Assembly: GCF_024362695.1 (NCBI RefSeq)
Contig: NC_065407.1
Location: 9,300,001 to 9,364,000 of the forward strand
Direction: 5' to 3'
Source: Pectinophora gossypiella
Lineage: Eukaryota; Arthropoda; Insecta; Lepidoptera; Gelechiidae
Length of the DNA stretch: 64,000 bases
Part shown: piece after piece, positions 55,145 to 64,000 of the stretch
Layout of the letters: each line of letters starts with the position of its first letter
Numbering within the stretch: position 1 is the first letter of the stretch
Position numbers and translations under genes: made by a program
The notes under the pieces: model-generated
Told to the model about the DNA's origin: nothing
What the model saw: only the letters and a program-made list of their open reading frames with translations
The model's database searches: none

Positions 55145-55185
55145 CTAGCGACCCGCCCCGGCTTCGCACAGGTGGTAGAGCATAA
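55145..55185 (-). mobile_element. Helitron-like 3' terminus, relic
   Basis: Read on the minus strand: cacctgtgcgaagccggggc then gggtcgctag, a GC-rich near-hairpin followed by CTAG, then T. Only the 3' terminus is recognisable, so this is a decayed end of a CTAG-type element. Confidence 0.55.
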
Positions 55186-55190
55186 TATAT

Positions 55191-55312
55191 AGGGTGTTAG
55201 TGGCATCGTAAGGAAAACTTTGAGGTATCATTGAGCCCACGATTCTAAGTTGATACCAAGTGGAATTTTTCGACGCAAAATTCTTAATTTATTGTATTTT
55301 TTTAACACCCTG
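55191..55312. mobile_element. MITE family G, short copy
   Basis: It starts agggtgttagtggcatcgta and ends taacaccct. Internal blocks gattctaagttgataccaag and tggaattttt match the arms at 12178-12265. It contains one arm plus the outer inverted 9-mer of the other end. Confidence 0.75.
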
Positions 55313-55317
55313 TATAA

Positions 55318-55470
55318 TGTGTAATATTTTTACGAAATCATCCCGCATCTAAATGTAACTATGTTAATAAATACATCCTGTCTCTGTATCTATATTTTTG
55401 TGTATGATTTTGTATATATTTTTTCATGCATGTGTATGCAATATAGTATATTTGATTTACTTTGATTTGG
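55318..55470 (+). mobile_element. LINE 3' end
   Basis: catcccgcatctaaatgtaa, catgtgtatgcaatatagta and tatttgatttactttgattt show the layout of 39399-39604 (catcccgcatccaa, caataaagtatatttgattt), but diverged. Confidence 0.65.
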
Positions 55471-56027
55471 AATCATGATTAAACCAAATTGATTTACAGA
55501 TATCAACTCATAAAGCTTTTTATTATCATGATTTAATAAGAGTATGAATGCTCTTTTATCCAATAAACTTTAAATCTTTTGAAAATAATTATTCGTTGCA
55601 TTCCAATATCAGATAAGGTAAAACCTTATTGAAAATACTCATTGTTTTTACGATTCAATACCCAGAGATTCATTAAACATGTGGTTTCCACAATGATATC
55701 CACAATGCATTCAAGTGTATGAATAAAATTTTAATTTTACCTCGAAACGGACTGTCTCATTAAATGTTTTTACTGTTACTGAAAAATGCAAATGCACAAG
55801 GCTTCAGCCTGTTTACAGTAACGTTCGGGAAAATATAATATTTAAGTACATTGTTTTATGGTGGCCTTGGTTGTATAAATATGTATTTTTGTTGGCAAAT
55901 AATAAAATATTTCCTTTTTTAACATGGTAAAAATGGAAATATTAATACGAGTACGTATAACGTTTTATTTGAGATCGGATAGAGTAGGTAGAATGACACG
56001 CAAAATCGTCAAGCATTTCACATTTTT
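55471..56027. other. Unassigned stretch
   Basis: No gene or element recognised. Confidence 0.4.
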
Positions 56028-56125
56028 TGGGCGGAAGGCAAGAGGGAAACCACTGCCCTATTTTTCCTTAAAAAGTAGCATGGAGAATGCTACACCGACA
56101 AGAGCGTGGCTCTTAAATTAGTGTT
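56028..56125 (+). mobile_element. RTE-tailed family B, short copy
   Basis: gggcggaaggcaagagggaa, accactgccctatttttcct, aaagtagcatggagaatgct, acaccgacaagagcgtggct, cttaaatta. The upstream half is missing. Confidence 0.85.
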
Positions 56126-56247
56126 GTGATGACAGTAGGTAGGTGTATTTATTATTATACATTTTATTGGCACTCTCTTGTATATTATGTTTGATAGATC
56201 GAACTTATAGTAAATAGGTACACTGCTGCTTTCCTCCGAAGAAAAAA

Positions 56248-56637
56248 TGAGGATACAAACTGATAGCTCAAATGTAGGCGGCAGCACTGTTGAGTGTACC
56301 TAAATTTTGACAGTTCTCTATACTGTCCAGTTATAAATTTCGTGATAAATAGGTATAAAATGTGGAGCAATGTGGAATGTATCCTGTCTCAAGGATGAGT
56401 TACATAGAAGAAAAGCAGTCAGTTAGAAAAAGGCAGTTTTTGATTGAAAATAATATAACTTATTTTAATATAACAGAATGATTTTACAGTTAAACGTGAT
56501 GCAAATGGTTATAGTGCAAAAATATACCCAAAACAATATGTTTTATTACTCAAGTAGTATGAGGAACGGTTAAATTTTAACAACACTCAATAGTATTGAC
56601 ACTTGAGTATCGAAATAGGCAGTTTTTATCCTCACTC
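56248..56637. mobile_element. MITE family Q, copy 3
   Basis: Left end gaggatacaaactgatagct, then cactgttgagtgtacctaaa; right end ggttaaattttaacaacact, caatagtattg and caguttttatcctc-type end (cagtttttatcctc). The outer inverted repeat gaggata-aaact is clear in this copy. It lies about 1.35 kb from copy 2 in the same orientation. Confidence 0.82.
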
Positions 56638-56639
56638 CT

Positions 56640-56859
56640 TCCTTCGTTTTGTATTGTGGCGCTAAAAGTCGCAATTGACGCAATTCGTCTAAAAAGCATC
56701 ATTGTAAGTAAGTTAAAAAGTAAAAAAAAAAATATTTTTCATAAAGACATAAAAAATATTGTTACAATAAAAACCCCATAAAACCTATTCCTCGGTTTGT
56801 CTGTGGGAGTGGATTTCGCTTAAAAATATTATGTATGTACTTATTAAAATACAGTTCAC
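56640..56859. other. Unassigned stretch
   Basis: Nothing recognised; AT-rich. Confidence 0.35.
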
Positions 56860-57078
56860 TTACAGCAAAGAGATCTTTTGCATAAAATGCTTAAATAAAG
56901 ATTTATAGAATTCACTTTTATTGCATTCTTGACGTATGTTGACAGGCAGCGTATTGTACAGATACGGTACTCGTTTACGGAGTGTTCTGTCACCGAAGTA
57001 GTTGACTCGTGGTACAACATACCTGCCCGTCGACATCGTCCGCGTACACTGGCTATGCTCAACAAGTTCTCTATGTTC
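56860..57078 (-). pseudogene. CR1/Jockey-type LINE, C-terminal fragment
   Basis: The minus strand reads EHSQCTRTMSTGRYVVPRVN, then YFGDRTLRKRVPYLYNTLPV, then NIRQECNKSEFYKSLFKHFM, then QKISLL and a stop at 56860-56862. The pattern yvvPrvn---G-RslrYraP-lyN-LP--ir-----s-FK--lk--l is that of a LINE C-terminal domain. Uninterrupted over about 70 codons but lacking all RT motifs. Confidence 0.78.
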
Positions 57079-57079
57079 T

Positions 57080-57764
57080 GGATTGCTATGGTTATTTCAT
57101 ATTCATAAGTAGGTGTGCTTTAGACTAACAGGAAATACATTACATAATCTTAAATAATTTGTACATATAAAAGTGACGGCGGAATACCAACAAATTACAA
57201 AAAGCAATATTGCTTTTTTATATGAATTGTTTCAATGTGTCTTTTTTAACCCATCTGTTCTGAGTCATAGGTCATAGGAGCGGGTTGTCTAAGTACCTAA
57301 TCAAACATTTAAGATATCATAAAGTTTCTAGTAAAAACAAACCAACACAACCTTTTAAAAACCTTTATTCAGTTCTTCTGCGCAGTATAAGTTAATCATA
57401 ATAATATCGGCAATTTATTACTGTGACATGATATCGTTATGGACCTGTCAAAAGGCTCGCGTTTCGATGGAATGCAGTGATAAGCCGATTTAGATCAGTG
57501 CTAGATAGTTTGTTCACTTAGCACAAATCTCAACCCACTGTATTAGATTTGAATAATCCAATTGTAATCTTGGTATTGTTACACTGGACTAGGAATTAAT
57601 TTGCTGGAAGTGACAAATTCATGATGAAGTATCTCTTTGTAATAATTTTGTAATATTTATAAGAATAATAATAGGTACTAATATAAATTGAGATGGTGAT
57701 GAATCGAAAGTTAAATGCGAAAGAAAATCTTCTGTCATTGAAATGCTGCCCACTGAAATGCTAT
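57080..57764. other. Unassigned stretch
   Basis: No feature recognised. Confidence 0.4.
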
Positions 57765-58032
57765 CGATTAATTCTTTCAAATATTTTCCTCTCAGATGAC
57801 ACCTTGAGCCGAGGTTCGCGCCCAACCGAGCACCCTCAAACCTATTGTCAAATACCTATGTAAAATACTGATGCTACTGGTGCGTATTAGCATTTTTTTT
57901 ACGGGTCTTATTGTAGCTTTGCCGCTTTCACCCGGTACAAAATTTAAAACAATAGGTTTGAGGGTGCTCGGGTAGGCGCGAACCTAGGCTCAAGGTGTCG
58001 TCTGAGAGGAAAATATTTAAAAGAATTAATCG
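57765..58032. repeat. Long inverted repeat with 84-bp arms
   Basis: 57765-57848 and 57949-58032 are reverse complements with few mismatches over 84 bp, around a 100-bp loop. Landmarks: cgattaattctttcaaatat, ttcctctcagatgacacctt, gagcaccctcaaacctattg and their complements. Pairing resumes outside (gctatcga) after a 14-bp insert (ccctaccgggtcga) on the right. Non-coding; probably a fold-back MITE able to yield hairpin RNA. Confidence 0.93.
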
Positions 58033-58049
58033 ACCCTACCGGGTCGATA

Positions 58050-58560
58050 GCTATAAGTGCTGAATGAATCGAGGTTTTGAAGTGTCTGTTGCCGCGAGCT
58101 TATTTACACCTCTATGGCTAGAGTAATCGGGTCCTCAGGATAGTGTTAGCACTGAATAAGGAATAATACTTCTACTAGTCATGATTTTGTTGATGTGACG
58201 TTTCCAACTTACGTTTTTAAGGTCTTTCTCTCTCTCTCTCCCTCTCTGTTTGTGTTGTCCTGTAACTTAAGAGAACCAGCAAGTTCGTTTCCAAAGCCAC
58301 TTCTATTATCTTTATCGACTACAAAAGCTTAGTTCAGTATAATTAGATTATTGTATTGGGTGCAGTGGGCACCAGGGTTAAGGTTGGACCTTGAGCTTGA
58401 CTCGTGACTAGTGACACTGGCAGCATACTTGCATTACTTATGTCAATACACGGTGGATTATCCAGCCTAGTTTGTTAAGGATTTGTTTGTGTGGCATGTA
58501 GCGAGTGGGCGAATAAGCACGGTGTTGGAGAAAATTAAGATTGCTTTTATATTTTAGATA
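58050..58560. other. Unassigned stretch with (CT)n run
   Basis: (CT)n-type run at 58225-58247. Positions 58155-58175 (gaataaggaataatactt) resemble the left end of 61272-61415. No gene. Confidence 0.4.
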
Positions 58561-58561
58561 C

Positions 58562-58697
58562 ATATCATCATCAATTTAAGAGCCACGTTCTTGTTGGTGT
58601 AGCATTTTCCATTCCAGTCTATCAAAGGCCAATTCCTTCACTTTCCCTATAAGACACGACGTTTACCTTTTCTTTAATCTGTTCCATGTAAGCTCCT
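58562..58697 (-). pseudogene. RTE family 1 C-terminal fragment
   Basis: On the minus strand, gagcttacatggaacagatt, aaagaaaaggtaaacgtcgt, tagactggaatggaaaatgc and ctcttaaattgatgatgata correspond base for base, with few changes, to 40853-40980 of the RTE. It includes coding sequence (YMEQIKEKVNVVSY) with a frameshift. 5'-truncated, with its own GAT-repeat tail. Confidence 0.88.
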
Positions 58698-58975
58698 CTA
58701 CATAATATAACATAAACACCCTATATACGTCCCAATGCTGCACAAGTCTCCCTTCAATCATACGGAACTCCACACCCCGAGCATACCTACTCCACCACTC
58801 TGCTTCACTTCGGATTACTAGAGGTGGTTTTTGAAGCCGGGACCAGTCAATTTAAGTGATGCTTGCCTTGTCCTTACCAAACTAAGGATAGTCTCCTAAA
58901 GTGGTTTTGACAATGTCTCGTTTGGGAATCGAATCCGGCCTTCCAGATAGTGAGCCTCAATCATCCCTGGAAAGC
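58698..58975 (-). mobile_element. SINE type II
   Basis: Minus-strand copy. The tail is at the left (taatataacataaacaccct, atatacgtcccaatgctgca, caagtctccc), then the 3' half (catacctactccaccactct), a decayed core, the body (tccttaccaaactaaggata) and the tRNA-like head at about 58975-58915 (aatcgaatccggccttccag). It abuts the RTE fragment directly. Confidence 0.8.
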
Positions 58976-58987
58976 GTAGCTTTTTGT

Positions 58988-59225
58988 TTGTTTATACATA
59001 CACATACATACATAAACTCACGCCCGTAATCCCTAATGGGGTGGGCAGAGCCACAAGTAATCAAAGACAACTTGCAGCCACTGTTGATACGAAGTCCAAA
59101 GATGGATATGATGAACCTTATGGTGATAAGGGATCAGCCTATCGCCCATAACATTAGTCCATCATGTTAGAGGACACAATCCCTCTGTCGGTTTTTACGA
59201 CATGCCCGGGAAGAGAAGCAGCTGA
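58988..59225 (-). mobile_element. Non-coding retroposon with (TATG)n tail
   Basis: On the minus strand it ends attagggattacgggcgtga then gtttatgtatgtatgtgtat. The body contains cttctcttcccgggcatgtc, ttgtgtcctctaacatgatg and cgataggctgatcccttatc. The end gg-cgtgagtttatgtatgta is shared with LINE family C (9.69 kb). No tRNA-like head and no reading frame were found. Probably non-autonomous and dependent on LINE C. Confidence 0.7.
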
Positions 59226-59261
59226 ACGTGTTCTATGTTGTTTGTTTATAATTTACGATCA

Positions 59262-59402
59262 AACCAAGCGCGTATCAAACAATTGATGAATGTGGAGAAA
59301 GTAAGAGAAGTGAACATGACAAGAACGAAGTAAACGGAAATCCACAGTTGTCGCAGTAAAAATAGGCTTGAGTTTGGGTTCACGTATGTATGTATGTATA
59401 CT
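59262..59402 (+). mobile_element. LINE family C 3' fragment
   Basis: gcgtatcaaacaattgatga, atgtggagaaagtaagagaa and taggcttgagtttgggttca, ending in (TATG)n at 59388-59400. Confidence 0.75.
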
Positions 59403-59404
59403 GA

Positions 59405-59525
59405 AATTATTCATCACTAATTTAAAAGCCACGCTTTTGTCGGTGTAGCATTGTGCATGCTACTTCTCTAGGGAAAAATAGAGCAGTGTTTCCCTTTTGC
59501 TTTCCGCCCCGCAGTACTCTGTCTT
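59405..59525 (-). mobile_element. RTE-tailed family B copy
   Basis: attcatcactaatttaaaag, ccacgcttttgtcggtgtag, gggaaaaatagagcagtgtt and ctttccgccccgcagtactc. Same truncation range as 32905-33040, inverted. Confidence 0.85.
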
Positions 59526-59929
59526 CAATTATTACGAGACAATTTTGAATCGTTAGTTGAACCGCTTTACAGCTGTCAAAAGGATCGTGATTCAATTTGG
59601 TATCTTTTTTGTTGATATTATTTGTTTTTTGTTCGAATCAACAATCCATTTGGTATGATAAGCACTGTAGTATCGTATCGGCTAATTGAATAAGTAACGC
59701 TATCATGGCGTTTAATCACAGTTAATACTGTTAAATGATAAATGAATGCAGTTTTCCAACGCTACTTTCCCTACGTAAAGTAATCCATGATGAATGAATG
59801 ATCATGCATCTTGTATAAAATGTCCAGTTTCGAATTTCAAAAGCTGATATCTCTGAATTTATTTTACGTAACATACAGGAGTAAGATGGTTTGTGGCTGT
59901 TCCAGTTGAGGAGAAAAGTTAAAAGTCCA
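59526..59929. other. Unassigned stretch
   Basis: Nothing recognised. Confidence 0.35.
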
Positions 59930-60025
59930 TGCGGGACCCCTTTCCGAACCTAAAGATTTGACAGGTCCGGTTTTACAGAATTGACTATCTATCTCGTCTT
60001 CTAACTTGCAAAGGGCTTAACAGAG
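59930..60025 (-). mobile_element. SINE family M, 3' fragment
   Basis: Minus-strand relic: gacaggtccggttttacaga, then cttctaacttgcaaaggg, matching ccggacctgtcaaat and gggttggaag blocks of the family in inverse orientation. Diverged. Confidence 0.55.
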
Positions 60026-60029
60026 GTTA

Positions 60030-60534
60030 ATGCTGTCAACGCTCCAATTCTTCTTGGGTATAATAATAATAGTACAAAATCTCTGTTTTCTACATGTTGC
60101 CGAGGAAGTTTGTTTTTGCTATTAAATGAAGATGAATAAAAACAAATAACCACAATGCTAGTTACTTCAGTGTTTCCACAGTATTTCTCATATTTAACAT
60201 TGTTAAACAGAATTTTGTAGTAAAATTATTTTACATTTACAAAGAGCTTTAATGATGTACTAAGTTTTTGTTACATACCTAACATTAATGATAATTAACT
60301 TGTGTGTAATATTTATTATCCGTGATAGATAATAGGGTCCATAAAAAGTACAACCTCTTCTACTGCTTCATTGTTTGTGTATGTATCAACGATCTGTATT
60401 GCTCAGTACAGTGCCCAATAATGTTAAACTATTATATTGTTTATTTAATGATTTTTTAAAAGAAAGGTCCTGTGTTCCTCTTATATATTTGAATTTAGAC
60501 GATTACTTTTAAAAATGTACTATCGAAATCCGGC
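60030..60534. other. Unassigned stretch
   Basis: No feature recognised. Confidence 0.4.
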
Positions 60535-60600
60535 CCAATATCTATCTGGTTGATTGATGGGAGGCTTGTGCTCAGCAGTGGGACGTACTATGATGTTTAT
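60535..60600 (+). mobile_element. SINE type II, 3' end
   Basis: tctggttgattgatgggagg, cttgtgctcagcagtgggac, gtactatgatgtttatgtgt: 5'-truncated type II tail, just left of a type I insertion. Confidence 0.8.
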
Positions 60601-60618
60601 GTGTTATATCATATTATC

Positions 60619-60932
60619 AATATTGATGCTTCTTCTTCTATCGTGTGGATAGTGAGGCGACCAACCATTACCAACCTCATCAACCCTGGTGTCACGTTTA
60701 TTATTGAGCCGCAAAAGACCCCTGACATGGCTCATGTAACGACTACTTACTGATGTAAGTAGTAACCGGTACCAACGGCTTAACGTGCCTTCCGAAGCAC
60801 GGATCATTTTACTTTTGGAGAATCGGGTGATCAGCCTGTAATATTCTAACCAAACTAGGGATCACAAAGTGATTTTTGTGATATGCCCCCACCGGAATTC
60901 CACGGACCACCGAGGCCGTTAATATTGATGCT
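60619..60932 (-). mobile_element. SINE type I with 12-bp duplication and deleted head
   Basis: The SINE is 60631-60920 on the minus strand, flanked by exact aatattgatgct at 60619-60630 and 60921-60932. The (GAA)n tail is at the left. The tRNA-like head is internally deleted: gccccc-accggaattcc joins directly to accacggaccaccgaggccg-type sequence, so the B box and anticodon region are gone. The 5' terminus itself (aacggcctcggtggtcc) is intact, which makes a deletion after or during insertion more likely than 5' truncation. Confidence 0.92.
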
Positions 60933-60934
60933 GT

Positions 60935-61271
60935 TTTATATTATAATTTATGACTTTTCTTTAAGAGCTTACATCAACTGAAAGCTGATACTGTTGCGAC
61001 AAGTCCAAATCATAATAGAAAGGTTACCTTAGAGCAGACATTTTTATCTCCTGCGCTCTATGAAAGGCATAGATAAATTATGCTATTAACGCACGTCAGG
61101 AGACGTTAAACTCGATGCCTTTGGTGAGCCTGAAAATTTTGAGAACAGGGTTTGGCAACTAGCCAATACGGTTTACCAATTTGCAGTGGAGCTGCCTCGT
61201 GTAACGTGCAGTACCTTCATGTCCGAAGATTACGCTTCATATCCTATTAGTTTGATGCTTTCAGCGAAACG
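60935..61271. other. Unassigned stretch
   Basis: Nothing recognised. Confidence 0.35.
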
Positions 61272-61415
61272 TCCAGACTTGTAGCATAGAATAAGGAATA
61301 ATACTATGTATAGAAACTACCAGCGGCTGAGTCTACTTTAGTCTTCAATCGTATGACGTCAGACGTCACTCATCAAATGCGCGTGTACGATATCGTCAAT
61401 GTGTAGTGTCTTTTT
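61272..61415 (+). repeat. Repeat family V
   Basis: Two segments recur elsewhere: tagcatagaataaggaataa then tact (reverse complement at 28310-28338, weaker at 58155-58175), and gcgcgtgtacgatatcgtca then atgtgtagtgtc (reverse complement at about 30978-31012). A TGACGTCA palindrome lies at about 61354. Probably a decayed DNA element; ends undefined. Confidence 0.5.
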
Positions 61416-61419
61416 ATGA

Positions 61420-62784
61420 TTTATGTTTTTTATGATTTATTTTTGACGTGACTTATTGTATGTATGGGGAGTGTTAACGACAGCCTCCTTGGTCGTCCTA
61501 AGTTTTGTTTTTTAAATATACTTGTCATGTTCTGTTGTTTTTTTTTTTATGTCAGTTTTCGTTCAATATTAAAAACAGCTTATAATGTTTTGCTTTCTAG
61601 ATCTTTTCATTTCATGCACTCTCAACAAGTGGTCCGTTTGCCGCAAATGGCATTATGTACTTAGCCGGTGCTTTTGTATGAAATGTCCAGGGTAAATGCT
61701 TATAGGTTTGTAATGCGCAGGTGAATACTCACTATGTGTCTCCAGCCCTGTGACCCATCACCAGACCGCATTTTGGGTTACTTTCGTTCGGTTAACAATA
61801 TATTTTACTTGCAAAATCAGATTTTCCTACTGAATAGCAAGCAGCTTGTCATTTCCAATAACTAACGACACTTAATATGTTAGTGAGGCTTGTCATTCAC
61901 TTGTCACATTTCTACGTTCCCATGAAAACTAGTTCTATGATACGTTTCAATAAAATATCAGTTAAAAATCTATTAGCTAGTTATATTAAAGGAAACATAG
62001 TCGACACTCTGTCATTAAAACGTCAGAACTGTCAGTTATTTCAGCTTATTAGCCCATGTTGGCTTCACATTATACCGGGCAGGCCTGCGTGTGGCTGATT
62101 TGCACAAAAATGCATTTCTAACACAATTTAAGGTTCCGTAATTGAAAAGAGAACGACTGAATACTTATAAAATTATTTCAGTGTTGTTAAAAAATCGAGT
62201 TCCATTCTGTTCCTTTTTTGTTTAGATGTATCTCAAATGAACTACAATCGATGCGATTTCTTTGCGGATTTTACTTTCCAAAATATTTAAAAAACGAATG
62301 CATAAATTTGGTCTAACTCACGTTACGAGTACCATTAATTTGATTGATTCTTTGAAGATGTGTTTAGTCATGATATTTAGTATCTACCAATAGAGCGAAT
62401 ATGTTACGGAACTCTTAAGAGCACGAGGCCAACTCGCTCTTATTTTTTTCGCTTGGACGGTTTTTTTTTCTAAAGTAGCAATAAAAATAGCTACCACCGG
62501 TAGAACGATCGTTAAGCCTTGTTTACAGTGACTAAACAATTCCTACTAGCTAGTAGTAGCTAAAAACTTAGTATCAAATGACTCGTAAATGTGATTTATG
62601 CTCTATTTTATTAAAGCTTACTGACATGTAATGTGATAACCATAAAATAACATCGACGACATGAGATATTTTATGGCGAAAAACTATCATATAATGCTGT
62701 AACGGCGAGTTGTTGTTTTTATGTTCTTATAAAGCTGAAATTAAATTAAGTATATGTGTCTAAGTTATATTTATTAACACATAA
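61420..62784. other. Unassigned stretch
   Basis: Open frames of 66 and 73 codons (61464-61664, 61877-62098) have no recognisable motif. No mobile element recognised. Confidence 0.4.
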
Positions 62785-63080
62785 CAAAGGATGGCTCCCG
62801 TATGTCCGAAGGTAGAGATGTATAGCATGTACCTATACCCACTCCTCGCCAGCTATCTTCTTATATCGTGTGGGTTGTGAGGTGAATTACCAACCTCATC
62901 AACTCTGGTGTCAGGGTTACTATTAGACCCGCCAAAGGCCCCTGACATGACTCATATAACGACTACGTACTTACATCAGTAAGTAGTAACCGGGACCAAC
63001 GGCTTAACGTGCCTACCGAAGCACGGATCGTCTTACTTTCGGACAATCAGGTATGTTTAAGTCCCATACAGGTAGTCCCA
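62785..63080 (+). mobile_element. Repeat family S, copy 2, split by a SINE
   Basis: 62785-62857 (ccgtatgtccgaaggtagag, cccactcctcgccagctat) continues at 63051-63080 (tatgtttaagtcccatacag). In 42400-42550 these two parts are contiguous (ccagctatgtttaagtc). The interruption is the type I SINE at 62858-63050. Confidence 0.75.
62858..63050 (-). mobile_element. SINE type I, 5'-truncated, nested in family S
   Basis: Minus-strand tail and 3' half (cttcttatatcgtgtgggtt, caactctggtgtcagggtta) through the central domain to ggacaatcagg. The tRNA head is absent, as expected of incomplete reverse transcription. Only a short tat is duplicated at the junctions. Confidence 0.82.
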
Positions 63081-63182
63081 ACTGAATTAAGGGTGACCGC
63101 AATATCTTTTCAAAAAATAACGAACGATTCGAGCGATGCGCTAACCTGTCATTGTGCGATTCAACATAATATTATTATCTAT

Positions 63183-63290
63183 ACAATACAATACAAATAC
63201 AGTTTATTGACCAAAATAAAAAAAGAAATAATTACAAAAAGTATCTTAACTAAGTACATGGCAAATGGCCATCTATCTTGGAACGAATAT
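63183..63290 (-). mobile_element. LINE 3' end with (ATTGT)n tail
   Basis: caatacaatacaaatacagt, ttattgaccaaaataaaaaa, gaaataattacaaaaagtat, acatggcaaatggcc. Inverted relative of 35090-35165 and 47700-47775. Confidence 0.75.
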
Positions 63291-64000
63291 AAGGAGTAGC
63301 TGCGGATTGTTCTATCATAACTACGCCTGTTTCGAACTAGGCTGTATCTTTCTACCCTGCACCATGCTAAAGCGCAAATGGTATACTTAGTGAAAAATAG
63401 AAAGCATTTTCTTAGAGATGACGTAATCTCCCAGTCGTCGTAAGTGCCTCACGTTTGTGTGGAATTTCCAGCTGAAGAGCACTTGTATCTGCTGGAAGAA
63501 CTCTCTACGCCCGGTGACTCGTTTAACTTATATTATTGTCGCTTGTTACCAAATTCTGAGAAAGTTTCCTCTGTGCTTCCTTTGTAGTTTTCAAATCGAA
63601 TGTTGGTTACGTATTGATTGAACTGATCTAAACTGTAAATAGACGATAAAATATAATTTTATGATTGTAACGAATTTAATAATAATCATAAAATCTTTAT
63701 TTCAGGTAACGATCCAAAGTATAATACATATCATACTTAATACAAAGAAATATATTAAATCAAATAAAATAAAATTTATTTAAAAACTGTAAAATAGAAA
63801 AAATTACATTTATGATTAATTTTTAATAAAAATTTGGTAATTTTCGGTTTCGTTTTTTTGACCCTTCGACAAATAGGTACACGACAAAAGCGAACATTAG
63901 CGTATTTATATTTTTTAATTAAGATCTCTTTGATATTCCATGTACAAAAATGAGCTAGTCGTTACTAGCGAACTTTTTAATTTTCTTGTACTTATGCTAT
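63291..64000. other. Unassigned right flank
   Basis: No gene. 63690-63800 is AT-rich with aaatctttatttcagg and aaataaaatttatttaaaaa, perhaps the end of another minus-strand LINE; not certain. Confidence 0.35.

Overview
This window looks like AT-rich, repeat-dense nuclear DNA from an insect, most probably a moth or butterfly. The evidence is the mix of mobile elements: RTE-type LINEs with GAT-repeat tails, several tRNA-headed SINE families of lepidopteran type, CR1/Jockey-type LINE 3' ends that finish in short tandem repeats, Helitron-like elements ending in CTAG, and many TIR-bounded MITEs. The species cannot be fixed from this sequence. I found no convincing host exon, rRNA, functional tRNA gene, CRISPR array or bacterial-type operon. 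The window is best read as intergenic or deep intronic DNA built from nested transposon debris.

Layout. 0-5 kb: a hAT-type MITE with a perfect 8-bp target duplication (2276-2813), then a palindromic element embedded in a longer dispersed repeat (3554-4178) whose inverted relative lies at 37.4-37.8 kb. 5-11 kb: a degraded minus-strand LINE (6490-8075) sits between two clusters of one degenerate motif, followed by LINE and SINE fragments. 11.9-14.9 kb: a palindromic MITE family and a 2.4-kb Helitron-like element carrying a tandem array of about 134-bp units. 16-37 kb: SINEs on both strands, three strong inverted-repeat elements, several MITEs and a chimeric tRNA/5S SINE (26149-26431). 38.9-41.0 kb: the only substantial coding sequence, a 5'-truncated RTE-type reverse transcriptase split by a nested 206-bp LINE 3' end. 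42-64 kb: more MITEs, SINEs and LINE tails, plus an 84-bp-arm inverted repeat at 57.8-58.0 kb.

How the pieces relate. The common thread is parasitism between retroelements. The RTE at 39-41 kb (or relatives) shares its last ~45 bp with a short non-coding family found four times here. A second RTE tail (10.6-10.9 kb) resembles the 3' ends of two SINE families. A third LINE, with a (TATG)n tail, shares its end with another SINE-like element. Three SINE types with different heads and tails carry one common central domain. Insertions inside insertions (39.4, 12.4-14.8, 35.7, 45.4, 62.9 kb) give a relative order of activity.
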